A stretch of 64,000 nt of DNA from Paenibacillus sp. 37 (GTDB lineage Bacteria; Bacillota; Bacilli; Paenibacillales; Paenibacillaceae), in NCBI RefSeq assembly GCF_008386395.1, contig NZ_CP043761.1, forward strand, positions 2,294,001 to 2,358,000, read 5' to 3'. The notes under the pieces are model-generated. The model was not told where the DNA came from and searched no databases. It saw only the letters and a program-made list of their open reading frames with translations. Positions 50,596 to 58,924 of the stretch are shown here, in pieces (the stretch's first letter is position 1; every line of letters begins with the position of its first letter). The position numbers and the translations under genes were made by a program.

Positions 50596-52395
50596 ATGAA
50601 CTTGATCCGTTCACTTCGTTTTAAATTTATCGTGGGTCTTACATTGATCATGCTGCCATTATTCATGCTGCTTTATTACAACAACGTCTACGCCATGAAA
50701 GTTGTACGTGACAAAGTATCCCTCACCAATATGAATCATCTCGCCAAGAGTGTGGAGCAGAATGAACGTGTATTACAGGAGACGAATCGGTATTTATATA
50801 GTCTGGGTGAGCGGGACCCGGATATTATCTCTCTGTTTTTTCTAAAATACGGTAGCGGTGATTATATCATTGCAAAGCAACGGATTATGAACAAATTCAT
50901 GACAGATATCGGTTTTTATAATCTAATCGATTCTTTTTTTCTATACGATGCCGTGAATGATGATCTGCTGCTCGCGACTTCAGGCAATTATGATGTCAAA
51001 AAGTCGGTTGTGCAGGAGAGTATGCCAGTCCAGATGCAGCAATTGGAAGGGGATATCCAGAAGCCGGAATGGAGCATCGTGCGTGGCGGGACGTGGAATG
51101 CGTTGGTGAAAACGGTGCGAATCAACCAGCAGTTCTATGCAGGTGCACTTGTTGATATGAATGCACTGAATCATACACAACAATTCACTGAATCCGGAGA
51201 TCGGGGAGGCGCAGTCATTGTTGGAACAGACGGTGGGGCACTATCGGATTCCACATTAAATACTGCACAGATTCAGCTGGCTGCAGCGCATCTCTCCGGC
51301 CTGAAGAATCCGTATCAGGTTATCTCTGAAGTTGTGAACAAGGGCGAAGCGCGTCAATATTTGATGCTGGGTATTGCCTCGGCCATGTCCGAGATGAATT
51401 ATATCGTGCTGCTGCCTGAGGAAGACATGATGCGTAACCTCCCGTTTTTCCAGCAGATCATTCGTCTGCTTCCCATTGGTGCGGCAGTTATTCTGGTTAC
51501 TGCACTGATCTTTTTGCGGCATCTGTTATTCCGCCCGATGAATGCGTTAATCCGAGGCATGAGAAGGGTGAGCCGTGGAGATCTCGATGTGAAGCTGGAC
51601 CCGCCATCTTCCTCGGAACTTGAATTTATGACCCGAAGTTTCAATCAAATGACCAGTGAGATCAGGCATCTGAAGATTGATGTGTATGAGGAACAGCTGC
51701 GGACGCGGGAGGCAGAGTTCAAACAACTGCAGATGCAGATCAATCCTCACTTTTACCTGAATTCACTCAATATTATTCATAGTCTGGCTTCCTTGCAAAA
51801 GCATGAGTTGGTGCAGCAGATGGCTGGTCATCTGGCCGATTATTTTCGATTCAGTCTGCGTGCAGGCAAACGTGTTATTCGTCTGGATGAAGAGCTCGAG
51901 CACATTCGTCATTACTTAGAAATTCAAAAGCTGAGGTTTCCAAGCAGATTCGATTTTGAACTGGATGTCGAACCGAATCTGGGACATTATGTGATTCCGC
52001 CATTAACCATTCAGCCTTTTGTAGAGAATGCCATTATTCATGGATTTCAGCGCCGGACACAAGCCTTTGTCATTCGGATCGTGGCGCGCCTCGGTGAGAA
52101 GTCGTCCGGTCAGATCGATGGGACGGTGCTTCAACTGATGATTGTGGACAATGGTGTCGGATTTGAAGAGGAGTTGTTGGGGCGTCTGCAACATGGTCAA
52201 TACGCTGAAGACCCGAGTGGACAGCATATCGGTATATGGAACGTGGCTCATCGGCTTTTAGTAAAGTATGGTGATCAGGCCAGTTTGCAGTTTGGCAATG
52301 AGGTGGATCATGGCGCCAAAGTCATCATTGATTTACCCGCTCAGACCGAAGAGGAAGAAGGGGGAGCCTATGCGGAACCTGTTGATCGTGGATGA
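50596..52395 (+). CDS. YesM-type sensor histidine kinase (second system)
   Basis: 599-residue membrane sensor. Membrane segment 1 at about 12-30 (FIVGLTLIMLPLFMLLYYNN), extracellular part to about 290, segment 2 at about 293-312, then HAMP (LFRPMNALIRGMRRVSRGDLDVKLD). The kinase core has QMQINPHFYLNSLNIIHSL with the phospho-accepting His385, QPFVENAIIHGF and DNGVGFEEELLGRL plus HIGIWNVAHRLLVKYG. It is followed by its regulator, overlapping by 26 bases, and then by LplB/YtcP-type permeases and a lipoprotein, so it likely senses the oligosaccharide those genes import. The ribosome site (GGGCGGG) is weak. Confidence 0.92.
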   Translation: MNLIRSLRFKFIVGLTLIMLPLFMLLYYNNVYAMKVVRDKVSLTNMNHLAKSVEQNERVLQETNRYLYSLGERDPDIISLFFLKYGSGDYIIAKQRIMNKFMTDIGFYNLIDSFFLYDAVNDDLLLATSGNYDVKKSVVQESMPVQMQQLEGDIQKPEWSIVRGGTWNALVKTVRINQQFYAGALVDMNALNHTQQFTESGDRGGAVIVGTDGGALSDSTLNTAQIQLAAAHLSGLKNPYQVISEVVNKGEARQYLMLGIASAMSEMNYIVLLPEEDMMRNLPFFQQIIRLLPIGAAVILVTALIFLRHLLFRPMNALIRGMRRVSRGDLDVKLDPPSSSELEFMTRSFNQMTSEIRHLKIDVYEEQLRTREAEFKQLQMQINPHFYLNSLNIIHSLASLQKHELVQQMAGHLADYFRFSLRAGKRVIRLDEELEHIRHYLEIQKLRFPSRFDFELDVEPNLGHYVIPPLTIQPFVENAIIHGFQRRTQAFVIRIVARLGEKSSGQIDGTVLQLMIVDNGVGFEEELLGRLQHGQYAEDPSGQHIGIWNVAHRLLVKYGDQASLQFGNEVDHGAKVIIDLPAQTEEEEGGAYAEPVDRG

Positions 52396-53983
52396 TGAAG
52401 TGTATGCATTACAAGCAATGGTGGAAGGAGTCGATTGGCAAGCAGCAGGTATTGACCAAGTATACAGTGCTGGTGATGCCGAAGAGGCAAGAAAGATTTT
52501 AAGGGCAGATGCTATCGATATCATGATCTGTGATATCGAGATGCCCGGTGAAACAGGGCTTGACCTGCAAAGCTGGGTGTTGAAACATGATCCAGGCATA
52601 CTGACCATTTTCCTGACAGGGCATGCTTTATTCGATTATGCTCAGACAGCCATTAAGCTAAACAGCTTTGATTATGTGTTGAAGCCGGCTCCAGCGGATC
52701 AATTGATTAAGGTAGTAACTCAGGCAGTGGAAAAGATCAAGGATGGAGAGCAGCGTACCCGTACCAACGAAGTTTATGAGACCGTATACAAACGCTGGAA
52801 AACCCATAAACCGCTGCTGACGGAACGCTTTTGGAAAGATGCCATCTCTCAGCGTATCACGTTAACCCAGCAACGGTTGCAAGAGCTCGCAGAATTGTAT
52901 GGTGCCGAGATTGATCCGCAGGCTCGTGTGTTACCCATTGTGATCTCAGTAGAGGAATGGGTGCGTGATTTTGATTTGCGTGACGAAGAGGTATTGGAAT
53001 ATGCCCTTCGTAATGCAGCCAAAGAGATGTTGCTTGGCGACAAACCCGGTGAGGTGTTTCAGGATCAAAGTGGATTAAATATTGTGCTTGCTTATGAGCA
53101 AGATGGCATCATTCCGAGTGTGAGCGAAGTGGCACAACGTTGTCAGGGGTATATTCAGGAATGTGGTACGTATTTCTACTGCCGTTTGTCCTGTTATGTT
53201 GGTGCCCCGGTTGCTGTAACTGAGCTGCAAGGCATGTTAAATGAACTGATGGATATGGAGCGGCGCAATATTAAGGAGCTTGAAGAAGTTTTTGTCTATG
53301 ATGAGCGGGGAAGAGATCAGGAAGATCGCTTTTTGCCTATTCCATGGTTTTCGGAATTATCCATTCTTTTTGAGACGGGTAAAGTAGGGGATTTGCGAGA
53401 ACGTGTGGATGAGATTTTTGAGTTGCTTGCTGCCCAGGAGGGATTGTCTCCTGAAATGCTGCATCTCTACTATCATGCCATGCTGCATGTGGTCTATCCG
53501 CTGCTTCATCAGAAAAATGTATCAATACGCAGTCTTTATCCGGGTGAACGGGAGCCGGAAGAGGGTATGGTGACAAGGTCGTTGCCGCAGTTGAAACAGT
53601 GGACGTCTGATCTGATTGATCGTGTTATCCCGGTATTGTACCCGGACGATCATAGCCCCATGACCATTGTGGATCAGTTGTGCGTTTATATTGAAACTCA
53701 TATTGGTGAAGAACTTATGCGAGAGGAGCTTGCAGCTTTTGCCGGATTCAATCCCGCTTATCTATCGCGTCTGTTTCGGAAAGAGAAGGGGATGTCCCTA
53801 TCTGAGTTTATCCTGCAGGGCAGAGTAGCCAAAGCGAAGACATTGTTGTCCCAGTCCACCGTCAAAGTGACGGATATCGCTGGCAAGGTGGGGTACTATA
53901 ATTACTCGCATTTCACCAAAATGTTCAAAAAGTGCACGGGTATAACGCCACAGGAGTTTCGAAAACAGTCACGTACCGTATAG
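52370..53983 (+). CDS. YesN-type response regulator (second system)
   Basis: 537 residues. Receiver: LLIVDDEVYALQ, phospho-acceptor Asp55 in IMICDIEMPGETG, FLTGHALFDYA, DYVLKPAPADQ. A long middle region follows (about 130-425) that often serves dimerisation in YesN proteins. Two AraC helix-turn-helix motifs lie at about 435-535 (LAAFAGFNPAYLSRLFRKEKG and VTDIAGKVGYYNYSHFTKMFKKCTGITPQEFRKQ). ATG 52370 follows GGGGGAG and begins the receiver; the longer frame lies inside the kinase gene. Likely activator of the downstream transporter genes. A terminator separates it from them. Confidence 0.93.
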   Translation: MRNLLIVDDEVYALQAMVEGVDWQAAGIDQVYSAGDAEEARKILRADAIDIMICDIEMPGETGLDLQSWVLKHDPGILTIFLTGHALFDYAQTAIKLNSFDYVLKPAPADQLIKVVTQAVEKIKDGEQRTRTNEVYETVYKRWKTHKPLLTERFWKDAISQRITLTQQRLQELAELYGAEIDPQARVLPIVISVEEWVRDFDLRDEEVLEYALRNAAKEMLLGDKPGEVFQDQSGLNIVLAYEQDGIIPSVSEVAQRCQGYIQECGTYFYCRLSCYVGAPVAVTELQGMLNELMDMERRNIKELEEVFVYDERGRDQEDRFLPIPWFSELSILFETGKVGDLRERVDEIFELLAAQEGLSPEMLHLYYHAMLHVVYPLLHQKNVSIRSLYPGEREPEEGMVTRSLPQLKQWTSDLIDRVIPVLYPDDHSPMTIVDQLCVYIETHIGEELMREELAAFAGFNPAYLSRLFRKEKGMSLSEFILQGRVAKAKTLLSQSTVKVTDIAGKVGYYNYSHFTKMFKKCTGITPQEFRKQSRTV

Positions 53984-53988
53984 TTCAG

Positions 53989-54014
53989 GGCGCAGCATGC
54001 TGCGCCTTTGTTTT
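53989..54014 (+). terminator. Rho-independent terminator
   Basis: GGCGCAGCATGCTGCGCC, a perfect 18-base palindrome, followed by TTTGTTTT. It separates the regulator gene from the transporter genes, which therefore probably have their own promoter. Confidence 0.88.
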
Positions 54015-54167
54015 GTTTATTTTGGCACTAAAGTCATAATTTGATAAGTCAACAGGTCACCACAGCAGATAGAGGTCTTACTCGCCCCGCCGTATACTTG
54101 AACCACAGGAGCCGCAACGGAGCTTCATCCTGAGGAAGAATTCAAGAGGAGTGAGGGAGAACAAGTT

Positions 54168-55154
54168 ATGAAGACACAACCCCAGGCGGGTAAGGGAGTA
54201 CGGATATCGGAAATACCGGGAGAAACAGTCCGAAAGCGCAAGTCTGTGTGGCACAATCTTGGCAAATTCAAGGTGCTGTATCTCATGTTCTTGCCAGGTG
54301 TCCTGTTTCTGCTGGTGAACAACTATATGCCGATGTTCGGCGTTCTGATCGCATTCAAAAATGTAAACTATGCTGATGGTATTTGGGGTAGCCCATGGAG
54401 TGGATGGGACAATTTTAAATATTTGTTCTCCACCAGTGATGCATGGGAAATTACCCGAAATACACTCGCGTATAACACGGTGTTCATTGCACTGAATCTC
54501 TTTGTAGGTGTCGGGCTTGCTATTCTGCTCAATGAAGTGAAGAACAAGGCAATGTCCAAGTTATATCAATCACTTATGCTATTACCGTATTTCCTGTCCA
54601 TGATTGTGGTCAGTTATCTGGTACTGGCTTTCCTGGGCAAGGATTCAGGCTTCATGAACTCAACGATTCTGCAGATGTTCGGTGGTCAGCCGATCGACTG
54701 GTATTCAGAGCCGAAGTATTGGCCGTATATTTTGCCACTGGTGAACACATGGAAGAATATTGGATATTATGCCGTCATTTATCTGGCAGCTGTCGTGGGT
54801 ATCGATGAAGAATATTATGAAGCAGCTGTGCTTGATGGTGCAACCAAATGGCATCAGATACGCTTCATTACCATTCCGTTTCTCGTCCCATTAATCGTCA
54901 TTATGACGTTATTGCAAATTGGCCGTATATTCTATGCAGACTTCAGTCTGTTCTACCAGGTTCCACTGGAATCAGGAGCGCTGTTCCCTGTAACGAATGT
55001 ACTGGATACCTACGTATATCGTACGTTCCTTATCGGTGGAGATATCGGGATGTCATCAGCAGCCGGTCTATACCAAGCAATCGTTGGATTTGTGCTGGTT
55101 CTTGTATCCAATACCATCGTAAGGCGAATAGATAAAGATAATGCATTATTTTGA
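54168..55154 (+). CDS. Oligosaccharide ABC permease, LplB type
   Basis: 328-residue CUT1 permease of the LplB/YtcO group, which imports plant-derived oligosaccharides. A basic N-terminus (about 1-40) leads to LYLMFLPGVLFLLVNNYMPMFGVLIAFKNVNY, the characteristic first segment of the group. The EAA loop is GIDEEYYEAAVLDGATKWHQIRFITIPFLVP (about 209-239). Six membrane segments are expected. Ribosome site GTGAGGGAGAAC. It forms a pair with the next gene 17 bases downstream. No ATPase gene is present in the cluster. Confidence 0.93.
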   Translation: MKTQPQAGKGVRISEIPGETVRKRKSVWHNLGKFKVLYLMFLPGVLFLLVNNYMPMFGVLIAFKNVNYADGIWGSPWSGWDNFKYLFSTSDAWEITRNTLAYNTVFIALNLFVGVGLAILLNEVKNKAMSKLYQSLMLLPYFLSMIVVSYLVLAFLGKDSGFMNSTILQMFGGQPIDWYSEPKYWPYILPLVNTWKNIGYYAVIYLAAVVGIDEEYYEAAVLDGATKWHQIRFITIPFLVPLIVIMTLLQIGRIFYADFSLFYQVPLESGALFPVTNVLDTYVYRTFLIGGDIGMSSAAGLYQAIVGFVLVLVSNTIVRRIDKDNALF

Positions 55155-55171
55155 GAGGAGGCAAGTCAGCT

Positions 55172-56080
55172 GTGAAATCACGTGATCCACTAGCCGTATC
55201 GAAGCGTTCCGCATCCGTTATTCATGCGATGTTTCTATTCTATGCCATTGCCTGTATCGTGCCGATCCTGCTTGTCTTCGCCATCTCATTTTCGGACGAG
55301 ACAACTGTAATTGCCAATGGATATAAGCTTATTCCAGAGAAATTCAGCCTGACGGCTTATGAGTTTCTGTTCAGAGATATGGATCAGATCATTCACTCGT
55401 ATGGTATATCCTTTATCGTTACCGTTGTAGGTACCATTACGAGTGTTGCGCTGACCGCATTGTATGCGTATCCGCTCTCACGGAGAGATCTGCCTTACCG
55501 GGGCTGGTTCGCCTTTTTCATCTTCTTCACAATGTTGTTCAATGGGGGTCTGGTACCTTGGTACCTGGTCTATGTCAACGTATTGGATCTGAAAAACTCC
55601 CTACTGGCACTCATTATGCCGCTACTGCTATCCCCATTCTTTGTACTGGTCATGCGTACATTCTTTGCGAACTCCATTCCGGTGTCTATTCTGGAATCGG
55701 CTCGGATTGATGGTGCGGGAGAATTGAGAACGTTTGCACGTATCGTGCTTCCGCTCTCTCTTCCCGTAATGGCAACCGTCGCGTTGTTCAGTACATTGAA
55801 TTACTGGAATGACTGGTACCTTAGCATGATTTTTATATCAGATAACCGGACGATCAGCCTTCAGTACCTTATGTACCGGACGCTGCTCGATATTCAATAT
55901 TTAACAACCAACTCCAACGTCTCTTCACAGATTTCGTCGCAGGGTGGATTGCTCAATCTGCCTAACAAAACTCTGCAAATGGCGATGGCTGTGGTCGGTA
56001 TTGGTCCAATTGTACTGGCATATCCGTTCTTCCAGCGTTATTTCATCAAAGGTCTTACGGTTGGCGCTGTGAAGGGATAA
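55172..56080 (+). CDS. Oligosaccharide ABC permease, YtcP type
   Basis: 302-residue partner permease. It starts with a basic tail, then VIHAMFLFYAIACIVPILLVFAISFSDE, typical of YtcP-type subunits. The EAA loop is SIPVSILESARIDGAGELRTFARIVLPLSLPVMA (about 169-202), and the C-terminus ends FFQRYFIKGLTVGAVKG as usual. The start is GTG 55172, since AGGAGG lies 10 bases upstream; the TTG at 55151 would overlap the previous stop without a ribosome site. About 130 bases separate it from the lipoprotein gene. Confidence 0.93.
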   Translation: MKSRDPLAVSKRSASVIHAMFLFYAIACIVPILLVFAISFSDETTVIANGYKLIPEKFSLTAYEFLFRDMDQIIHSYGISFIVTVVGTITSVALTALYAYPLSRRDLPYRGWFAFFIFFTMLFNGGLVPWYLVYVNVLDLKNSLLALIMPLLLSPFFVLVMRTFFANSIPVSILESARIDGAGELRTFARIVLPLSLPVMATVALFSTLNYWNDWYLSMIFISDNRTISLQYLMYRTLLDIQYLTTNSNVSSQISSQGGLLNLPNKTLQMAMAVVGIGPIVLAYPFFQRYFIKGLTVGAVKG

Positions 56081-56213
56081 CTCTGAACCGGTTAGCGGAG
56101 TGGGCAAGGTAAATGAAGATGGACTGAAAGGGCATATACAGAAGTAGTTATCGGTTTAATTGTGAATTGGGGAATTCGGTTGTATGGTTCAACACATGAC
56201 AGGAGGGGTTCAA

Positions 56214-57746
56214 TTGGTTAGATCATTAAAGGTATGGTCACGCATGATGGCAACGGTTATGGCGCTGAGCCTGGTGCTGGCTGCTTGCTCATCAGACAAG
56301 GGTGGAACAACAACACCTGGCGCAGAAGGCGGAGGAGCAAGTGAAGGTGGGGGCAAACCCTATGAAGTGACACTGTTCTACCCAGGGACACCACAGAAGG
56401 ATGTCGCTCTGGTGGAAGCCGAGATTAACAAAAAGATGGAACCGAAGATCGGAGCCACGCTTAAGATCAATGCGATTGACTGGGGGCAATGGGATAACAA
56501 GCTGAATCTCATGATTTCTTCAGGTGAAAAATCAGACATTATCTTCACAGCAGCTTGGCAGAACTACACGGTGAATGTAGCTAAAGGCGCATTCTTGCCC
56601 TTGAATGAACTGCTTGATGCACATGGTCAGGATATTAAGAAAAACCTGGACCCTGCCTTTCTGGAAGGTTCCCAGGTAGACGGCGTGAATTACGGCGTTC
56701 CTACGAATAAGGAACTTGCTGCCACACGTGGTGTGTTGGTACGTAAAGATCTGGCTGACAAGTATAAGCTGGACCTGACAGCTGTAAAGACATGGGCTGA
56801 TCTGGAGCCACTTCTCAAAACAATCAAGGAAAACGAGCCAGCTATCACACCATTCTATATGTCCAACACCAATGGTAACGGGCTGTTGGAGAATCTGGAT
56901 TGGGATTATCTCGGTGATGCTTCCGTACCTGGAGTCATCTCCAAAACAGCAGGCGGAACAACGGTGCTGAATGAAGTGGAGACCCCTGAATTCAAAGAAG
57001 CGGCCGAACTCGCCCGCAAGTGGTATCAAGCAGGATATATCAATAGTGATGCTGCTACGTCCAATGTGTTCCCGAAAGACCAGGCGAAGGCTGGAAAAGC
57101 GTTTCTCTGGACCGATGGCATGAAGCCAGGCAAGGATAAAGAAGAAGAAGGGTATGTGGGTTTCCCACTGACTCAGATTGAGATGACACAGCCGACAATC
57201 ACGACGGGTGATGCATCTGGAGCAATGCTTGCAATCTCCCGTTCTTCCGAGCAACCGGAGAAAGCGATGCAGGTCATTAACCTGCTGCATTCCGACAAGG
57301 AAATTAACAACTTGCTGAACTTCGGAATTGAAGGTACTCATTATGTGAAAAAAGACGGACAGGATAATATCATTGCTCTCCCTGATGGCGTAGATGCCAA
57401 CAGTCGCACCTATAACCCTGGTGCCCAATGGCAGCTTGGTAACCAGTTCCTGAACTTCCTCTGGGATAATGAAGATCCACAGAAATGGGAGAAGTTCAAA
57501 GAGTTTAACGCCAAAGGTGTGAAGTCGCCAGCACTGGGCTTTACGTTCAACAGCCAATCTGTCAAAAATGAAATTGCGGCGGTCAACAACGTGAACAAAC
57601 AGTTCAAGCCGGGTATGACATCGGGCGCCGTTGATCCAAATGAGATGATTCCGAAATATCTGGAGAAATTGAAAGCAGCGGGAATTGATAAAATTATTGC
57701 AGCCAAACAGGAACAACTTGATGCATTCCTTGCCAAAACTAAATAA
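56214..57746 (+). CDS. Oligosaccharide-binding lipoprotein (LipO/YtcQ type)
   Basis: 510-residue extracellular solute-binding protein, lipid-anchored through LAAC at about residues 22-25, with a Gly/Thr/Ser-rich tether. Family segments: EVTLFYPGTPQKDVALVEAEINKKM, WDNKLNLMISSGEKSDIIFTAAWQNYTVNVAKGAFLPLNELL, LEGSQVDGVNYGVPTNKE and a C-terminal DPNEMIPKYLEKLKAAGIDKIIAAKQEQLDAFL. Start TTG 56214 follows AGGAGGGG at 5 bases; the ATG at 56184 has no ribosome site. It belongs with the preceding LplB/YtcP permeases. A strong terminator follows. Confidence 0.92.
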   Translation: MVRSLKVWSRMMATVMALSLVLAACSSDKGGTTTPGAEGGGASEGGGKPYEVTLFYPGTPQKDVALVEAEINKKMEPKIGATLKINAIDWGQWDNKLNLMISSGEKSDIIFTAAWQNYTVNVAKGAFLPLNELLDAHGQDIKKNLDPAFLEGSQVDGVNYGVPTNKELAATRGVLVRKDLADKYKLDLTAVKTWADLEPLLKTIKENEPAITPFYMSNTNGNGLLENLDWDYLGDASVPGVISKTAGGTTVLNEVETPEFKEAAELARKWYQAGYINSDAATSNVFPKDQAKAGKAFLWTDGMKPGKDKEEEGYVGFPLTQIEMTQPTITTGDASGAMLAISRSSEQPEKAMQVINLLHSDKEINNLLNFGIEGTHYVKKDGQDNIIALPDGVDANSRTYNPGAQWQLGNQFLNFLWDNEDPQKWEKFKEFNAKGVKSPALGFTFNSQSVKNEIAAVNNVNKQFKPGMTSGAVDPNEMIPKYLEKLKAAGIDKIIAAKQEQLDAFLAKTK

Positions 57747-57802
57747 AATGATCATCTATTATGATAAGAGACTTGTATTCTAGAAGCTCTTGTCGGTGGC
57801 AA

Positions 57803-57852
57803 ATCAAAAGGACGTTTTCGGTGAACAACCGAAGACGTTCTTTTGATTGTTG
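57803..57852 (+). terminator. Rho-independent terminator
   Basis: CAAAAGGACGTTTTCGGT / ACCGAAGACGTTCTTTTG, an 18-bp stem with few mismatches, then a T-rich tail (TGTTTTTTTG). Confidence 0.9.
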
Positions 57853-57927
57853 TTTTTTTGATTTGGATTGTTAATCATAAATAGGAAAAATATGATATAA
57901 TAAGGTGGTTGATTAGGGGGTGTTCGT

Positions 57928-58626
57928 GTGTCGAGAACCAGACTTGTGTTCTCAGGGGCTTTATTGCTATTTGCTATTATCTTTACATTTAACCATCATC
58001 TTGGTTTTTCTGTTGGGGATACCATGCTGTCAGCAATAGGTATATCACCGTATACTACGTCTTATTTAAGTGGTGTACATATCACACTTTTCCTGGGGAT
58101 GGGAATCTTTGCTTGCGGCTTTTACCTTACACGCAAAGAAATCGGGAAATCATTCCCCGGTCTTGCAAAAGGGTTATGGATCGTAGTTATTGCTATCGTT
58201 CTCAGTTATTCGTACATGACGGATAAATTCATGTATGTAGCCAAGTGGGGAGCTTCAGGCATTAATGCGGTATCCTATGTACAGAATGCAAGTTCTTGTA
58301 CCTTTAACGTGCTGAAAACGGGTGAAACCCGAGCAACCTGTGACCTGACACTCAAAAATTACGGCAGAGATTCCGTATCCGCCGTGTTATTGCCTGATCT
58401 CGCACGCAGTTATAAGTTTAAGGACGATCCACTATTGGAAGCCTTGCAGTCTGTCCAATTAAGGCCCGTACAAGTTGAGATTGAACGCCATGGAACGTTT
58501 ACAGGCAGGTTGGAGTTTTACGGGAAAGCGGAATCCCCTCTGTTCGTCAATGGGAAACTTATGGATATTGTGCTGGATGTAGGCGTGGATGGAGCAAATA
58601 CGGTATTTGATTATGATATTCCATAG
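57928..58626 (+). CDS. Hypothetical membrane protein, 232 aa
   Basis: No family recognised. Three membrane segments appear at about 7-23, 46-66 and 80-97 (VFSGALLLFAIIFTF, GVHITLFLGMGIFACGFYL, GLWIVVIAIVLSYSYM). After them comes a hydrophilic domain (about 105-232) that contains a Cys pair (SSCTFNVLKTGETRATCDLTLKNYG), predicted beta-rich and probably outside the membrane, where the pair could form a disulfide. This half resembles Ig-like beta-sandwich proteins (inference). The start is GTG 57928 after GGGGGG. It is a single gene between two terminators, and sits between two carbohydrate-sensing clusters. Confidence 0.7.
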   Translation: MSRTRLVFSGALLLFAIIFTFNHHLGFSVGDTMLSAIGISPYTTSYLSGVHITLFLGMGIFACGFYLTRKEIGKSFPGLAKGLWIVVIAIVLSYSYMTDKFMYVAKWGASGINAVSYVQNASSCTFNVLKTGETRATCDLTLKNYGRDSVSAVLLPDLARSYKFKDDPLLEALQSVQLRPVQVEIERHGTFTGRLEFYGKAESPLFVNGKLMDIVLDVGVDGANTVFDYDIP

Positions 58627-58724
58627 TTGATATTTTCATAGAAAAAAAGAATAATTACATAAACAGAAGTGGATAAGATTTGAGTCGAATAGAAAGATTA
58701 AAGATATATACTGAAATTAGATAG

Positions 58725-58751
58725 AGAGCTGGCTAATCGCTGGCTCTTTTT
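58725..58751 (+). terminator. Rho-independent terminator
   Basis: AGAGCTGGC / GCTGGCTCT stem with two G-T pairs and five-base loop, then TTTTT. Confidence 0.75.
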
Positions 58752-58809
58752 GTGCGTGGAAGTTGCATTTAGTGCAGAAATATTGGTTTTATCTCCTTCC
58801 CCCTTGAAT

Positions 58810-58823
58810 TGGTAACGCTTACG
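58810..58823. promoter_or_regulatory. cre-like site 1 upstream of the third kinase
   Basis: TGGTAACGCTTACG fits the cre consensus at 11 of 14 positions, with the core AACGCT intact. It is weaker than the site at 58863. Confidence 0.35.
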
Positions 58824-58862
58824 CTAGATAATGAATTGGTTTGTCTCAAAAAAATAGTTTGT

Positions 58863-58876
58863 CTTTAGCGCTTACA
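58863..58876. promoter_or_regulatory. cre-like site 2 upstream of the third kinase
   Basis: On the minus strand TGTAAGCGCTAAAG matches the cre consensus at 12 of 14 positions, about 50 bases before the kinase start. It overlaps one of the TTTGTCT motifs of this leader. Confidence 0.5.
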
Positions 58877-58924
58877 TCATTACAATTAATGTCACGACAA
58901 ATTAAGACAAGGTGAGATGAAAAG

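Noticed and set aside
56532..57755. 407-codon minus-strand frame
   Set aside because: Antisense shadow of the binding lipoprotein gene; Phe/Ile/Cys/His-rich translation and no start signal.
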